From: Chitinophaga pinensis | GTDB taxonomy: Bacteria > Bacteroidota > Bacteroidia > Chitinophagales > Chitinophagaceae | Direction of reading: 5' to 3' | DNA length: 64,000 nucleotides | Assembly (NCBI GenBank): GCA_945862385.1 | Contig: CAMAXV010000011.1 | Coordinates: 22,160 to 86,159, forward strand | Shown here: piece after piece, positions 34,150-44,997 of the stretch | How the letters are laid out: every line of letters begins with the position of its first letter | How positions within the stretch are numbered: position 1 is the stretch's first letter | Translations under genes and position numbers: made by a program | Notes under the pieces: generated by a model | Told to the model about the DNA's origin: nothing | Database searches by the model: none | The model's input: the letters and a program-made list of their open reading frames with translations, nothing else

Positions 34150-36756
34150 CTATCTAATCAAAGTTGTTTGACCTTTCCGGTATAATTTATTACCCAAATA
34201 ATCTTCTGTATATGCATGCCATACAAAGGATTCATTTCCCTGGTCCCTGCCCTTGAACCTGCCATCCCATCCCGAAATGAAATCATTTGCACTGTAAACC
34301 AGCTGCCCATATCTGTTGTAAACCCTGAAGTAGACAAACTTGGATATACCAACAGGAACTGGTCTCAAAAGGTCGTTCAACCCGTCTCCGTTGGGTGTGA
34401 AAAGGGTTGGCACAAATATTTCCGGAGGAGTCTTGTAAACTTTTACTTTCAGGGAGTCAAAAGCAAAGCATCCTTCTTTGGTTGAAACCTTAACCCTGTA
34501 GGTGACATCATCAGTGGGCAAAGCTATGGGATTGGCAATAAAGGCGTTAGATAGGTTGGAAGGGGGAAACCAGGCATAATCAACTGCTCCTGTAGCATTA
34601 AGCTGAAGTGGCTGACCCACTACAACCACGGTATCATTTCCGGCAAAGGCCGGCACTGGAGGAATAACAGTTACTTTCACCGTATCAAAAATAGATTTCG
34701 GACAACCCTTAAAATCAGTTGAACTCACAATGAAATCTGTTGTTGCCAATGGTTTTACAACTGGAGAAGCCGACACTGAGTTACTCACAAACCCTGCTGG
34801 TTTCCAACTGTATGCAGTTCCACCAGACACAAACAATTGAATGGCATCACCAAAACAGATAGCAGTATCAGCACTTGCTAAAGCTTTGGGATATGGAACT
34901 GTCCTTACGAGTATCTCATCTGAGGCAAAACATTTTCCAATAGTTGCCAGCACCTGATAACGCATGTCTGATGATGGTTTAACAAAGGGATATTTCTGTT
35001 GCCAGTCAGATAGATATTCTCCCACCTGGGCAGTCCATTTGAAATTAACACCATCCGAATCCGGTCGCAGCTGAACACTGTCTCCCAGGCAAATGGTTGT
35101 ATCAGCTGCAAGATTCAACGTAACAAGAGACTTTACATCTACAAAAACTGAAGCCGTATTGGTGCAGCCAGGTGATTGTGTAAGGGTAATTGAATAGCGG
35201 GTGGGGCGGTCAGGACTAACATTGGGTGAAGCACTGGTAAGACTGCTTATGTTGTAATCCGGACTCCAGCTGAAAGTCCCGGTACCCCTTGCATTGAGTT
35301 TCAGGGTATCTACATCACAGATTACTGTATCCGAATTTAAAAATAATTCCGGCCTTGCTTTTACATTCAATTCCTGCCTGAGTGTATCCGTACAGCCAAC
35401 TGTGGTTCCAACTACAAGTGACACAAAATAAATTCCCTCTGCCGGATATGTATAGGTTGCATTGGGTGTAGTTGATACATCAGTGAGATCAGCCACATTC
35501 CCAAAATTCCATTGCCAGCTGTTTACTGTACCGTAGGTTGTTGTTGATAAATCTTTAAACGTATAGGGCACTGTTGCACAGGTTTGTTCAATTGACCAGG
35601 CAGGCTTGAACCCCGGATATACTTTTACTGTGGCATATGCAGTATCAGAACATACATCATTCTTATTGGTGATCAGCCTGATTGTATAATCTCCCGCACG
35701 TTTATATTGGTAACGAACAGATTGTGCCGTTTCAAACCTATCAGACTTATTCAATGTGTCCATATCCCATTCATACGTTTTGATTTTATCACTCGTTGAA
35801 TTGTTGGATATAGAAAGCAGCATTTCATCCTTACACAATGTATATACCGGTTCCAGTGCAGCAGCAGCTACTGAACAATCCGCCACTTTGAGGTGTAAGT
35901 CTTTCCGATGCACATTGATAACCTTTCCGCCACGGATTTCAGATACAGCAACAGTCAGCACATAAATGCCTGACAGTGGGGCAATGCCCGAAATTGCTCC
36001 TGTAGTTGGATTAATACGAACTTTGTTTCCCAACGGACTATTTCCGGCGAAGCCCGGCGTATAGCTGGCTGGTGTATAGGGAGGAGGTTGAGTGCTTTGG
36101 TTCATGCCTCCTCCTCCTTCGCTGATCAGTGCATCAGCAAATGAATATTCAAGCTGATCATTGTTATTGTCTACTGCACCAAAATCAAAACTGAAATAAT
36201 TGCCACTGCAGGCAATTACGGTATCACTTGTATTGAAAACAGGTGTATCATTTTCTGGAGCTGTAAGTCCGGCATTGGTTCCCGGAATATTCGTTGTGTA
36301 TGTTGCTCCTACACCCCGACCAAGTGAATAAATATTGGTCAGATCCTGAATCCTGCAGCATGATTGTTGTGCCACCACATAACCATCCGGCTTGAATGGG
36401 AGGTTGGGCACATCAACTTCATAAATAGCCACTTCGTAACATATCACTGGAGGATTACCGATACAGGGATCAGGAGACTTCAGCACTACGTCCTCCCGCC
36501 TGAAAATAGGAACAGAAAAACTAATTGCAGTCATGGCCGGTAATTCGTACAAAACAATATTGACAGTCTGACTGAATTGTGGTTCTGCAAAACAATCCCG
36601 GTACAACTTCAACTTGATCCGGTAATTGCCGGCATTGGGACTGTTAGTACTTTTCCCGAGGTACACATAACTCAGCTCTCCTCCGGTAATATGCCTTGCC
36701 TGGATATTTCCGGAAAAGAAAATTAGGGATATTAAAAAGAATAAAAGCTTATTCAA
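34150..36756 (-). CDS. Secreted PKD-repeat protein with T9SS type B sorting domain
   Basis: This 868-residue protein has a signal peptide (LLFFLISLIFFSGNIQA) followed by RHITGGELSYVYLG, a start seen in many large Bacteroidota surface proteins. PKD-like domains lie around residues 330-480 (YEWDMDT, WQWNFGN). The last ~90 residues are a gliding-motility-associated (CHU_C, type B) sorting domain: LFTPNGDGLNDLLRP, FRVYNRYGQLVY and SGWDGRFKG. It should be exported by the T9SS and exposed on the surface, probably as a structural or adhesive protein. The start codon appears to be TTG (36754-36756): an in-frame stop lies a few codons upstream with no ATG between. Confidence 0.9.
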   Translation of the reverse strand: MNKLLFFLISLIFFSGNIQARHITGGELSYVYLGKSTNSPNAGNYRIKLKLYRDCFAEPQFSQTVNIVLYELPAMTAISFSVPIFRREDVVLKSPDPCIGNPPVICYEVAIYEVDVPNLPFKPDGYVVAQQSCCRIQDLTNIYSLGRGVGATYTTNIPGTNAGLTAPENDTPVFNTSDTVIACSGNYFSFDFGAVDNNNDQLEYSFADALISEGGGGMNQSTQPPPYTPASYTPGFAGNSPLGNKVRINPTTGAISGIAPLSGIYVLTVAVSEIRGGKVINVHRKDLHLKVADCSVAAAALEPVYTLCKDEMLLSISNNSTSDKIKTYEWDMDTLNKSDRFETAQSVRYQYKRAGDYTIRLITNKNDVCSDTAYATVKVYPGFKPAWSIEQTCATVPYTFKDLSTTTYGTVNSWQWNFGNVADLTDVSTTPNATYTYPAEGIYFVSLVVGTTVGCTDTLRQELNVKARPELFLNSDTVICDVDTLKLNARGTGTFSWSPDYNISSLTSASPNVSPDRPTRYSITLTQSPGCTNTASVFVDVKSLVTLNLAADTTICLGDSVQLRPDSDGVNFKWTAQVGEYLSDWQQKYPFVKPSSDMRYQVLATIGKCFASDEILVRTVPYPKALASADTAICFGDAIQLFVSGGTAYSWKPAGFVSNSVSASPVVKPLATTDFIVSSTDFKGCPKSIFDTVKVTVIPPVPAFAGNDTVVVVGQPLQLNATGAVDYAWFPPSNLSNAFIANPIALPTDDVTYRVKVSTKEGCFAFDSLKVKVYKTPPEIFVPTLFTPNGDGLNDLLRPVPVGISKFVYFRVYNRYGQLVYSANDFISGWDGRFKGRDQGNESFVWHAYTEDYLGNKLYRKGQTTLIR

Positions 36757-36789
36757 GAATCTGTTTGTTTCCTGAAATTAAGCAATTAA

Positions 36790-37950
36790 TCAGGAACGAG
36801 AGAGAATCCATGACCGGAATGACAAAGCAATGACCACCGGAAATAAAAGCGGATTGATTATTCCCGGCCATACCAGGTAAGCTACTATCAGTAAAAGTAT
36901 CAGTATAGCATTGATTTTCAATAACTTTTTATACCAACCGGTTCTTTTTGCCCTTTGATAAAAAATCAGTATATTAAAGGGGTTTGCCCAAATTAAATTG
37001 AGGTTATACCTGAAACTTTCATGGTCTGTACCAAACCAGGTAAACAACAGCACGAAACCAAGCAGTCCGGATACACCAAAAATCAGGAGGTCTGTCCACC
37101 CTGAAACTTCCTGCATCAATGCACTTTTCCCACTACTCCCTACAAATGCAAGTAAACCAATGATGAAAAAAATCAATGCAGGTACAAGCCAGGTTAAAGA
37201 TTTTGACTGTGATGTGTTCTCAGGATAATCAAGTAACATGGATGATTCCATTTCAACAGGTTTGCCCGATTGACGGGCACGTTTAACGCCCAAAAGCAGC
37301 GGATCAGGCAAAAACATCGATTCATTTACATCCATAACCCTGTCGGCTCCTGCACCAAGCAAAATATCTATACCCAGTTTTGTCCACGGCATATCTGCCC
37401 TGTCTAGATAACTATGCAAATGATCCCTGAATGTAGATCCCCGCGTGGCAAAAGGTGGAGGCAAAAAAGCTCCCGGTGTATTCGTCTTAAAGATCAGATC
37501 ACGTAAACGGGTGGTACAGTTATCAAAAAGAAAATCGTATTTATAATAGCGGTTTTCTTCGCTCAGGTTTTCAAAAAGTGCCTGCTGAATTGCTTTTTTT
37601 TCTCTGTCAGAAAGTGCTAAAACCTGCTCAGTAACTGGTCTTTTAAAATACACATATTCATAAATAAAATCTGCATAATGAGCCTGACTGAGAAAATAAC
37701 GGAGTTTTCCCCTGACGAATTTCGTATAGAAATCAGGGTCGCTGAAATCAAATGTTCCAAAGTTGTAAACAATATCAGTGCCAGCTGAACTGTCTACAAT
37801 TCGCATGGCACTGTGTCCGAATACCGCATACAAGTCCTCACCAGGACTGCATGTAAGCAGGCTGATACGCAACCCACTCCTGCTGTCTTCTGCAAAGATT
37901 TTTGCTTCTGCAGATAAAAAAACTACCAAAAAAAGCAACCGCTTAATCAT
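36790..37950 (-). CDS. DUF4105 (Lnb-N-like) membrane protein
   Basis: This 386-residue protein has a signal peptide and a periplasmic DUF4105 domain (about residues 25-200). Conserved segments are SPGEDLYAVFGHSAMRI, YNFGTFDFSDPDFYTKFVRG, and YYKYDFLFDNCTTRLRDLI, whose Cys and His look catalytic. The family is related to the N-terminal domain of Lnb lipoprotein transacylases and to NlpC/P60-like folds. The C-terminal ~130 residues hold about four membrane segments. A role in envelope lipoprotein or cell-wall processing is possible but unproven. It lies 11 nt downstream of guaB. Confidence 0.85.
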   Translation of the reverse strand: MIKRLLFLVVFLSAEAKIFAEDSRSGLRISLLTCSPGEDLYAVFGHSAMRIVDSSAGTDIVYNFGTFDFSDPDFYTKFVRGKLRYFLSQAHYADFIYEYVYFKRPVTEQVLALSDREKKAIQQALFENLSEENRYYKYDFLFDNCTTRLRDLIFKTNTPGAFLPPPFATRGSTFRDHLHSYLDRADMPWTKLGIDILLGAGADRVMDVNESMFLPDPLLLGVKRARQSGKPVEMESSMLLDYPENTSQSKSLTWLVPALIFFIIGLLAFVGSSGKSALMQEVSGWTDLLIFGVSGLLGFVLLFTWFGTDHESFRYNLNLIWANPFNILIFYQRAKRTGWYKKLLKINAILILLLIVAYLVWPGIINPLLFPVVIALSFRSWILSRS

Positions 37951-37961
37951 ATTCTTGAAAC

Positions 37962-39440
37962 TTAACGACTGTAATTAGGTGCCTCTTTTGTGATTGCCAC
38001 ATCATGTGCATGGCTTTCACGAATACCGGCATGGGTAATTTTTATAAACTTGGAATGTTGCAAGGCATCAATGTCTTTTGCACCACAATAACCCATCCCT
38101 GCTCGCAATCCACCAACAAACTGTGTAATCACTTCACTTAAATTTCCCTTAAACGGCACACGTCCTTCAATACCCTCCGGAACCAGTTTCTTAATCCCTT
38201 CCTCCACATCCTGAAAATACCTGTCGCTGCTGCCCTGCTGCATCGCTCCTATGGAACCCATGCCCCGGTATTGCTTGAACTTTCTGCCTTCATAAATGAT
38301 GGTTTCACCCGGACTTTCCTCTACTCCAGCAAAAACACTTCCCATCATCACCGTTGAAGCTCCTGCTGCAATGGCTTTTACAAAATCACCTGTATACCTG
38401 ATACCACCATCCGCAATAACCGGGATATTGATTTTTTTAAGCGCTGACGCTGCTTCCAGAATAGCTGTTATCTGAGGAACACCGGCACCTGCCACAATAC
38501 GTGTGGTACAAATTGAACCCGGACCAATACCCACTTTAACACAATCCGCGCCAGCTTCAGCCAATGCCATGGCACCATCCGCTGTGGCAACGTTTCCGGC
38601 AATGATATTGAGGTGCTTAAAGTTCTTCCTTAATGATTTAAGTGAATCAATAACACCTTTCGTATGGCCATGCGCACTATCCAAACATACCACATCAACA
38701 CCGTTGTGCTGAAGTGCAGCAGCACGATCAATCAAATCACGCGTTATTCCCAAAGCAGCACCCACCCTGAGTCTACCGAACTCATCCTTAACAGCATGCG
38801 GATAGCTGTGCACCTGCAAAATATCCCTGTAAGTTATTAATCCAATTAATTCGCCATTGGTTTTAACAACAGGTAATTTTTCAATCTTGTAATTCTGAAG
38901 GATTTTTTCTGCTTTTTTAAGATCCGTTCCTTCCGGAGCAGTAACCAGATTGTCCTTTGTCATGACTTCGCTGACCTTTTTGGTCTTATCGGTTTCAAAA
39001 CGGAGGTCCCGGTTTGTGAGAATACCAACAAGCTTTCTGGCATGATTGATAATGGGTATACCTCCGATGCGGTTTTCCTTCATCAAACGCAAGGCGTCTG
39101 CAATAACAGCATCTTCATGCAAGGTAACAGGATCGATGATCATGCCACTCTCACTGCGCTTAACCCTACGCACCTGTTCAGCCTGTTGCTCAACAGACAT
39201 ATTCTTGTGTAAAATACCAATTCCACCCTCCCTTGCAAGCGCAATGGCCAATGTAGCTTCAGTAACTGTGTCCATTGCTGCGGAAAGCAAGGGTATGTTC
39301 AATGTGATTTGCTTCGTAAGCTGTGTAGAGATGTTTACTTCACGCGGAAGAACATCAGAATATGCCGGTACCAGCAATACGTCATCGAAGGTTAATCCTT
39401 CACCAAAAAACTTTGTGGAATTTCCTGTACTTGTTGCCAT
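37962..39440 (-). CDS. guaB: Inosine-5'-monophosphate dehydrogenase
   Basis: GuaB oxidises IMP to XMP, the committing step to GMP. The 492-residue protein has [13 protein letters not shown] at the start. Two CBS domains sit in the middle (about residues 95-215; [20 protein letters not shown]), then the catalytic loop [15 protein letters not shown] with the active Cys, and the mobile flap GRVPFKG. The ATG at 39438-39440 (MATSTG) is chosen; a longer frame runs into dprA. It is followed by the DUF4105 gene. Confidence 0.97.
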   Translation of the reverse strand: MATSTGNSTKFFGEGLTFDDVLLVPAYSDVLPREVNISTQLTKQITLNIPLLSAAMDTVTEATLAIALAREGGIGILHKNMSVEQQAEQVRRVKRSESGMIIDPVTLHEDAVIADALRLMKENRIGGIPIINHARKLVGILTNRDLRFETDKTKKVSEVMTKDNLVTAPEGTDLKKAEKILQNYKIEKLPVVKTNGELIGLITYRDILQVHSYPHAVKDEFGRLRVGAALGITRDLIDRAAALQHNGVDVVCLDSAHGHTKGVIDSLKSLRKNFKHLNIIAGNVATADGAMALAEAGADCVKVGIGPGSICTTRIVAGAGVPQITAILEAASALKKINIPVIADGGIRYTGDFVKAIAAGASTVMMGSVFAGVEESPGETIIYEGRKFKQYRGMGSIGAMQQGSSDRYFQDVEEGIKKLVPEGIEGRVPFKGNLSEVITQFVGGLRAGMGYCGAKDIDALQHSKFIKITHAGIRESHAHDVAITKEAPNYSR

Positions 39441-39474
39441 ATGCGAAGATAGAAAAAAAATAAATATGCTTGCA

Positions 39475-40593
39475 CTACCGGCACAATGCATATAATTTTC
39501 CCGGAAGAAGAAGCACAATTCCCTGCATCTCCAGGCTTAGTAAGAGGGAGGCGACTTTACTGGATTTCTGAGCTGCCATTTGTACCAGCGCATCAATTGA
39601 TACGGGTTGATTTAATGCAATAATCTCAACCAGCTGCTGCTCTTCAGGTGCAAGCGTTGTAAATAAAGCCATTTGTCTTGTAGGTGTTTGTTGCTGATGA
39701 GCTGACCAGTTTAAAAAATCAACAACTTGTTGTCCGCTTGTAACAAGATTGGCTTTGTGGCCGGCAATGAGTGCATTGCAACCCATACTTTGCTCATCAA
39801 TTGACCTCCCCGGATAAGCCAGTACATCCTTGTTGTAGCTATTGGCCAGCTCTGCGGTGATGAGGCTACCTCCTTTTTCACCACTTTCAATCACAATAAC
39901 AGCGTCAGCCATTCCTGCAACGATGCGGTTGCGTCTGGGAAAATTCTGCCTGTCTGGCTTCGTTCCGCGCATGAACTCGGTAAGCATACCACCATTCATT
40001 AGCATCTCTTCTGCGAGCTGCCTGTTGGCATAAGGATATAACTTATCCAAACCATGTCCAAGTACCCCAACCGTTGGCAATCCGTGTTTCACCGCCTCCC
40101 TGTGCACAAGTGTATCCACACCATAAGCTAGTCCACTTACAACAAGTACCTTAAACCTTGCCAGTACTTCCAGCAATTCCAACACCCTTTCTTTGCCATA
40201 CTGGGTAGGTGATCTTGTACCAACAATACTAACAACCTTGGCCATATCGAGAGATGCATGGCCTTTGAAATAAAGCACTGCAGGTGCATCAGAACAATGA
40301 TTAAGCCTTGATGGATACCCGTTTTTTCCGCGGATCAGCACCCGTGTATTAGTTTGACGGCAAAGGGAAAGCTCTTTCTCAATGCCCGAAAAATTTTTAA
40401 ACGTCTTGATAGCCCCCGCCCTGACCGACCCTATACCTGGCAAACATTCGAGTGCCCTTTTTTGAGCACTGAATATATTACAGGCAGTGCCAAAGTTTTT
40501 CAAAAGCACTGCGATATGTATATCACCTAACTGTGGAACACAGGTCAGTGCAATTTGATGAAGCATTTCATCGTCCGTGAATTCTTCTTGCAT
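39475..40593 (-). CDS. dprA: DNA processing protein DprA
   Basis: DprA binds incoming single-stranded DNA and loads RecA during natural transformation. The 372-residue protein has an N-terminal SAM/HhH-like region and a Rossmann-like core ([57 protein letters not shown]). A C-terminal winged helix reaches the end. It is next to the PorE-like gene and 3.6 kb from an HhH/outer-membrane protein gene that could serve DNA uptake. Confidence 0.95.
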   Translation of the reverse strand: MQEEFTDDEMLHQIALTCVPQLGDIHIAVLLKNFGTACNIFSAQKRALECLPGIGSVRAGAIKTFKNFSGIEKELSLCRQTNTRVLIRGKNGYPSRLNHCSDAPAVLYFKGHASLDMAKVVSIVGTRSPTQYGKERVLELLEVLARFKVLVVSGLAYGVDTLVHREAVKHGLPTVGVLGHGLDKLYPYANRQLAEEMLMNGGMLTEFMRGTKPDRQNFPRRNRIVAGMADAVIVIESGEKGGSLITAELANSYNKDVLAYPGRSIDEQSMGCNALIAGHKANLVTSGQQVVDFLNWSAHQQQTPTRQMALFTTLAPEEQQLVEIIALNQPVSIDALVQMAAQKSSKVASLLLSLEMQGIVLLLPGKLYALCR

Positions 40594-40677
40594 GCTGCAA
40601 ATTGCATCAGGTACAGATTGAATCCACCGTTAATCCTACAATAAAAAGGAAGAAAAAAACATCAAAAAGCTGGTTAT

Positions 40678-42582
40678 TTACAACCTGTCAAGGATTTTCA
40701 TCTCTGTGCGCCTGTTCAATTGCCTGCCTTCTGCAGAATCATTTCCGGCAACAGGAGAAGACGAACCATATCCTTTGTATGTCAATCCTGATGCAGGTAT
40801 CCCCTTTGACTCCAGGTAAAGCACAACGGCCCTGGCTCGGAGGGTTGACAACTCCAGGTTCGCTGATTCCAGTCCAGTATTGTCGGTATGCCCGCTTATC
40901 TCAATTTTCAAGCCTACATTTTCCTTCAACAAGGCAACCAGTTTATCAAGTTCCACAACAGATTCTGGCAACAGATTATATTTACCTGTCTCAAAAAGCA
41001 CATGCCGGAGTATCATCTGCATACCTTTCTGAATTGGACTTAAGGCAATATCCTGCTTGATACCGGAGGTGCCATTTACTTTTTGAAGGTAAACGCGCTG
41101 AGCATGAAAAAGATACCCTTTTTTATTTACCATGAATGCATATTCCCTGTCACAAGGTAATGTGCACAGGTAACTACCATCTGCGTCAGTCTGCACCTGT
41201 GCTATGAGCTGTCCGGATTCAATGCTAACAAGCTCAACTACAGACTGTAATCCTTTTCCGGTAAGGCTGTCATAAACCTTCCCACTCACCCACGATGTTG
41301 AATTGGGTCTGACTGATGGAGGCAACACAAAATGATAGATGTCGAGTCCACCCCTGCTATCTGCCCTATTGCTGGCAAGCCATGCCGTGGAACCATCGGC
41401 GGTAACAAAAAAACTCCCTTCATTATCGATTGTATTGATTGGATACCCGAGGTTTTGCACCTGTTCAAAACCATTTATACCGCGTTTCGCTTTAAACAAG
41501 TCTGCTCCCCCATACCCCTGCAGACCATTAGATGAGAAATAAAGTGTTTCATTATCGGCATGTAAAAACGGACTGCTTTCATCCCCTGCCGTGTTGATAG
41601 CTGGTCCGAGAATCTCTGGCTGAGACCATTTCCCGTTTGCCAGTCTGTTGCTCACGTAGATATCTATGCCGCCATAACCACCCGGACGATCAGAGGCGAA
41701 ATACAAAGCCGACTTATCCGGCGATAAGCAAGGTGATGATTCCCAAAATTCTGAATTGATTCGTTCTCCAAGATTTTGCCTGGCACTCCAGCCACTGGCA
41801 GAAAGCGCTGAAATATAAATATCAAACCTCCCGTAACTATCAGGATATTGTCCTGCAAATACAAGCGACTTACCATCTTGTGAAATTTGCTGGGCTCCCT
41901 CTTTCATAGGGGTATTGATTTCACCCTCAACAGGTGATGCAGCCTGCCAGACTCCATCAACCTTATCACTGAAATAGAAATCCTCGTTAAAATCACTCAC
42001 CCTTTTTGTCCACACCAACCGCTCTCCATTTACAGTCATTGAAGGAAAATATTCTGGAAGGTTACTGTTGATAGCAGCCCCTGCATTTACCACCTCAAGG
42101 GGTGCAAGCGTTCCGATTTTATCTTGTTGAGACAGTGCAAAGAGAATATTTCTTTTTCTGTATTCGGCAGACTTTATGGAGGATTCGTTGAGCCCGGGTA
42201 TCCCCAAAAATGCATCAATAGCAGCCAAAGCTTTTGAAAACTCTCCGGCGCCGGAAAGGTTAATGCTGTATGGCAACAGGTATTCCCTGCAAAAATCCTG
42301 ATCAGCATCCAATGCAGCCTTGTATTCCTGAACAGCCTGTCTGTAATTTTTCATTTCACTCAGCAGCCCGGCCTTAGACAATCTGGCCTCAAGAAATGCA
42401 GGGTCATTTGTCAAAGCAATATTGATAAGATTCAGCGCATCCACATACCTTAAATCCTCAGCATAAGCCAGGGCTTTATCATAAATTGTCCTGTTCTTTT
42501 TGGAAACCCGTTCCGGAATATATTGTTGTGCTGTACTATTGGTAACAAGGAAAAAATAGAAAAGCATCAAAAACAACCTCAT
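40678..42582 (-). CDS. OmpA-family TPR/PD40 protein, PorE-like T9SS component
   Basis: This 634-residue exported protein has, in order, a signal peptide (1-18), TPR-like helices (about 30-150), a PD40/WD40-like beta-propeller (about 175-410) with repeats such as SPCLSPDKSALYFASDRPGG, a carboxypeptidase-regulatory-like beta domain (about 430-510), and a C-terminal OmpA peptidoglycan-binding domain (EISGHTDNTGLESANLELS, LNRRTEMKI). This is the architecture described for PorE, a periplasmic T9SS protein tied to peptidoglycan. Bacteroidota often carry several such paralogues, so PorE itself is not certain. Confidence 0.87.
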   Translation of the reverse strand: MRLFLMLFYFFLVTNSTAQQYIPERVSKKNRTIYDKALAYAEDLRYVDALNLINIALTNDPAFLEARLSKAGLLSEMKNYRQAVQEYKAALDADQDFCREYLLPYSINLSGAGEFSKALAAIDAFLGIPGLNESSIKSAEYRKRNILFALSQQDKIGTLAPLEVVNAGAAINSNLPEYFPSMTVNGERLVWTKRVSDFNEDFYFSDKVDGVWQAASPVEGEINTPMKEGAQQISQDGKSLVFAGQYPDSYGRFDIYISALSASGWSARQNLGERINSEFWESSPCLSPDKSALYFASDRPGGYGGIDIYVSNRLANGKWSQPEILGPAINTAGDESSPFLHADNETLYFSSNGLQGYGGADLFKAKRGINGFEQVQNLGYPINTIDNEGSFFVTADGSTAWLASNRADSRGGLDIYHFVLPPSVRPNSTSWVSGKVYDSLTGKGLQSVVELVSIESGQLIAQVQTDADGSYLCTLPCDREYAFMVNKKGYLFHAQRVYLQKVNGTSGIKQDIALSPIQKGMQMILRHVLFETGKYNLLPESVVELDKLVALLKENVGLKIEISGHTDNTGLESANLELSTLRARAVVLYLESKGIPASGLTYKGYGSSSPVAGNDSAEGRQLNRRTEMKILDRL

Positions 42583-42641
42583 CCTATGAAATTAATTCAT
42601 TTGACTTTAGGGTAAATGTATAATCTGTTAAATTAAAAAGC

Positions 42642-43256
42642 TCAGGGGATGCTGAGGTACTTATGTGTTTGCAGGGAGATGATCCACCTCGGATTTTTCA
42701 GGATATATTCTATGATGAGCGGAGTCATCAAATCTGCCTTGCTCCATTCTGGCTGCAGATAAAGCAAACAGTGCGGTGAAACCTTTGCTGCATATTGCTC
42801 GGCCCAGTCAAAGTCACTGGGATGGAAGACAACAACTTTCAATTCATTGGCAGCAGAGACTACTGCTTCCTGCGGTGCCTTGAACTTCTTTGGAGACAAG
42901 CAGATCCAGTCCCAGTTGCCACTCAAGGGATGTGCCCCTGATGTTTCGATATGAGTTTTTATTCCTTTTGCCTGCAGCTGGTCCGTTAAGTGATCCAGGT
43001 CATGCATCAAAGGTTCCCCACCTGTAATTACGGCGATATGGCTTCCTGAGTTCACCACCGCCTCAACCATTTGCGGAACACCTGTAAGCGGATGAGCAGC
43101 CATATCCCAACTTTCCTTCACATCACACCACACACAACCCACATCACAACCGCCGAGTCTGAGAAAATAGGCTGAGTGTCCGGTAAAACGGCCCTCTCCC
43201 TGTAAAGTATGAAAATGCTCCATCAACGGAAGCATATCTGATTTGTCTTTCACCAT
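42642..43256 (-). CDS. queE: 7-carboxy-7-deazaguanine synthase
   Basis: QueE is a radical-SAM enzyme converting 6-carboxytetrahydropterin to 7-carboxy-7-deazaguanine for queuosine tRNA modification. The 204-residue protein has FHTLQGEGRFTGHSAYFLRL followed by the cluster motif CDVGCVWC (CxxxCxxC). ITGGEP and ETSGAHPL are other family segments. The ATG at 43254-43256 is used; in-frame ATGs at 43235 and 43223 are alternatives. It lies 3 nt downstream of folD. PTPS-family genes that could supply its substrate lie at 48.9-49.8 kb. Confidence 0.94.
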   Translation of the reverse strand: MVKDKSDMLPLMEHFHTLQGEGRFTGHSAYFLRLGGCDVGCVWCDVKESWDMAAHPLTGVPQMVEAVVNSGSHIAVITGGEPLMHDLDHLTDQLQAKGIKTHIETSGAHPLSGNWDWICLSPKKFKAPQEAVVSAANELKVVVFHPSDFDWAEQYAAKVSPHCLLYLQPEWSKADLMTPLIIEYILKNPRWIISLQTHKYLSIP

Positions 43257-43259
43257 GTA

Positions 43260-44135
43260 TTAATCTTTCGCCACGCAGGCCTTATAGGTATTCATCAGCA
43301 GTGCGGCTATAGTCATGGGACCAACACCACCGGGAACTGGTGTAATGTATGAACATTTGGGAGCTACTCCTTCAAAATCAACATCTCCTTTAATACTAAA
43401 ACCAGATTTCTTTGAAGCGTCCGGAACCCTTGTAATACCTACATCCACAACAACTGCGCCATCCTTAACCATATCTGCTTTCAGGAACTCGGGCCTGCCC
43501 AATGCCGCAATAATAATATCACCCTGCAAACAAAGCTCCTTCAGGTTTTTTGTCTGTGAATGGCAAACAGTTACCGTGCAATTGCCGGGATAGTCAGGCT
43601 TACTGAGCATGATGCTGATTGGTCTTCCTACAATATTGCTTCGGCCTATCACAACCGCATGTTTGCCTTTGGTTTCGATATTGTAATGCTCCAGCAATAA
43701 AAGAATACCATAAGGTGTGGCAGGATAATAAGCCGGAAGTCCCTGCACCATTCTGCCCACGCTCTCCGGATGGAAACCATCAACATCCTTGGAGGCCAGA
43801 ATTCTTTCAATAACCTTCTCTTCAGCGATATGAGATGGCAAGGGTAACTGAACGAGTATGCCATCAATATCAAAATCCGCATTCAATTCATCAAGTTTAT
43901 AAAGCAATTCATCCTCAGAAATCGATTCTTCCAGCCTGATAAGGGTAGATTTAAATCCGATTTCTGCACAGGATCTGACTTTAGAACCAACATAAGTTTC
44001 ACTGGCTCCATTATTCCCGATAAGCACAGCAGCCAGGTGCGGAACCTTTTTTCCTGCCTCCAACCTTTCCTCTGTTTGAACTTTCAACCTGTCTTTTACG
44101 GCCTGAGAAACTATTTTACCATCTAATAACTGCAT
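43260..44135 (-). CDS. folD: Bifunctional methylenetetrahydrofolate dehydrogenase/cyclohydrolase
   Basis: FolD interconverts one-carbon folates. The 291-residue enzyme starts [14 protein letters not shown] and contains [15 protein letters not shown] (with the catalytic YxxxK Lys), GILVQLPLP, the NADP-binding [13 protein letters not shown], and [12 protein letters not shown] near the C-terminus. The ATG at 44133-44135 is chosen because the promoter box TACCTTTG lies 4 nt upstream. It is followed by queE. Confidence 0.97.
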   Translation of the reverse strand: MQLLDGKIVSQAVKDRLKVQTEERLEAGKKVPHLAAVLIGNNGASETYVGSKVRSCAEIGFKSTLIRLEESISEDELLYKLDELNADFDIDGILVQLPLPSHIAEEKVIERILASKDVDGFHPESVGRMVQGLPAYYPATPYGILLLLEHYNIETKGKHAVVIGRSNIVGRPISIMLSKPDYPGNCTVTVCHSQTKNLKELCLQGDIIIAALGRPEFLKADMVKDGAVVVDVGITRVPDASKKSGFSIKGDVDFEGVAPKCSYITPVPGGVGPMTIAALLMNTYKACVAKD

Positions 44136-44139
44136 AAAA

Positions 44140-44147
44140 CAAAGGTA
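44140..44147 (-). promoter_or_regulatory. -7 box TACCTTTG of folD
   Basis: This is an exact TAnnTTTG match, 4 nt from the folD ATG, so the transcript probably starts at or next to the start codon. It also excludes the longer upstream folD frame. Confidence 0.6.
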
Positions 44148-44221
44148 CAAAGGGGAAAAATGACACCCAAATATGTTGTTTTTCACTTCTTCAGGGTTTG
44201 AAGGAAATGGAATTTTGTTTC

Positions 44222-44995
44222 ATGAGCAGAAAAATAATGTTACTACTACTTATCCCGTTATCGGGCATATCCCAGCAAGTGGGCCTTCCCGGAAATATCA
44301 TACCCCTGGAACTAACGAGCTACTTAACTGAAAATATGCAATACTTTCCTGCAGGTTTAAGACCTGCTGCCTTACCCGGATTAAGCAGAAAAACCATATC
44401 CATACAGGCAGGAAACCAGCACAGCATCAGTAATGCAGGCACACTGCAGCTGGCATTGCAGGGTGGAACCAACCGAAGAGGCAGTGCCCTTAAAACAGGC
44501 TTCGAGACATCCCCTGTTCACAGCAAGATTTATTGCTCTTTGGGATATGGATTGAAACTGAGTAGGTCACTCGCAATCGGAAGCTCCTGGTTCATGGAGG
44601 CTTACAAGACAGCTAACGCATCTTTTAACCTGCAGGGTGAAATACAGCTGGGTTTCCTGTTTCAGTTGAATGAAAGAATCAGGTGGGGCGGACAATATCG
44701 GCAATCCTCAAGGCAGAAATCCATCTTAACCGGCTTTGCGTACCATTTCAGTGAGAAACTTCAACTATCAGCTGAGCTTGAAAAAGAAAGCACCAGTCAA
44801 ACTGCTATTCAAATCATGATTAGCAATCAGTTTCACAAAAACTGGCTTTTATTGGGAGGTATAAATGGTTTATCAGGTGCGCCATTTTGTTTTCTGGGTA
44901 AAACCGGACTACAACAAAACTGGGGTGCAGGCCTGTCATATCATCCCATGCTTGGAACATCATTTATGTTATCATTCACAGGATTATTACATTAA
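44222..44995 (+). CDS. Outer-membrane-like protein of unknown function, paired with HhH barrel
   Basis: I do not recognise a named family for this 257-residue protein. It has a signal peptide (MLLLLIPLSGISQQ). It then shows alternating hydrophobic/polar stretches typical of outer-membrane strands (ILTGFAYHFSEKLQLSAELEKE is one example, here in two pieces ILTGFAYHFSEK and LQLSAELEKE), and it ends in an aromatic strand FMLSFTGLLH. The ATG at 44222 is chosen because it gives the cleanest signal peptide; an ATG at 44207 is possible. Its stop is 2 nt before the start of the HhH/barrel gene, so they are very likely co-expressed. Confidence 0.75.
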   Translation: MSRKIMLLLLIPLSGISQQVGLPGNIIPLELTSYLTENMQYFPAGLRPAALPGLSRKTISIQAGNQHSISNAGTLQLALQGGTNRRGSALKTGFETSPVHSKIYCSLGYGLKLSRSLAIGSSWFMEAYKTANASFNLQGEIQLGFLFQLNERIRWGGQYRQSSRQKSILTGFAYHFSEKLQLSAELEKESTSQTAIQIMISNQFHKNWLLLGGINGLSGAPFCFLGKTGLQQNWGAGLSYHPMLGTSFMLSFTGLLH

Positions 44996-44997
44996 AC

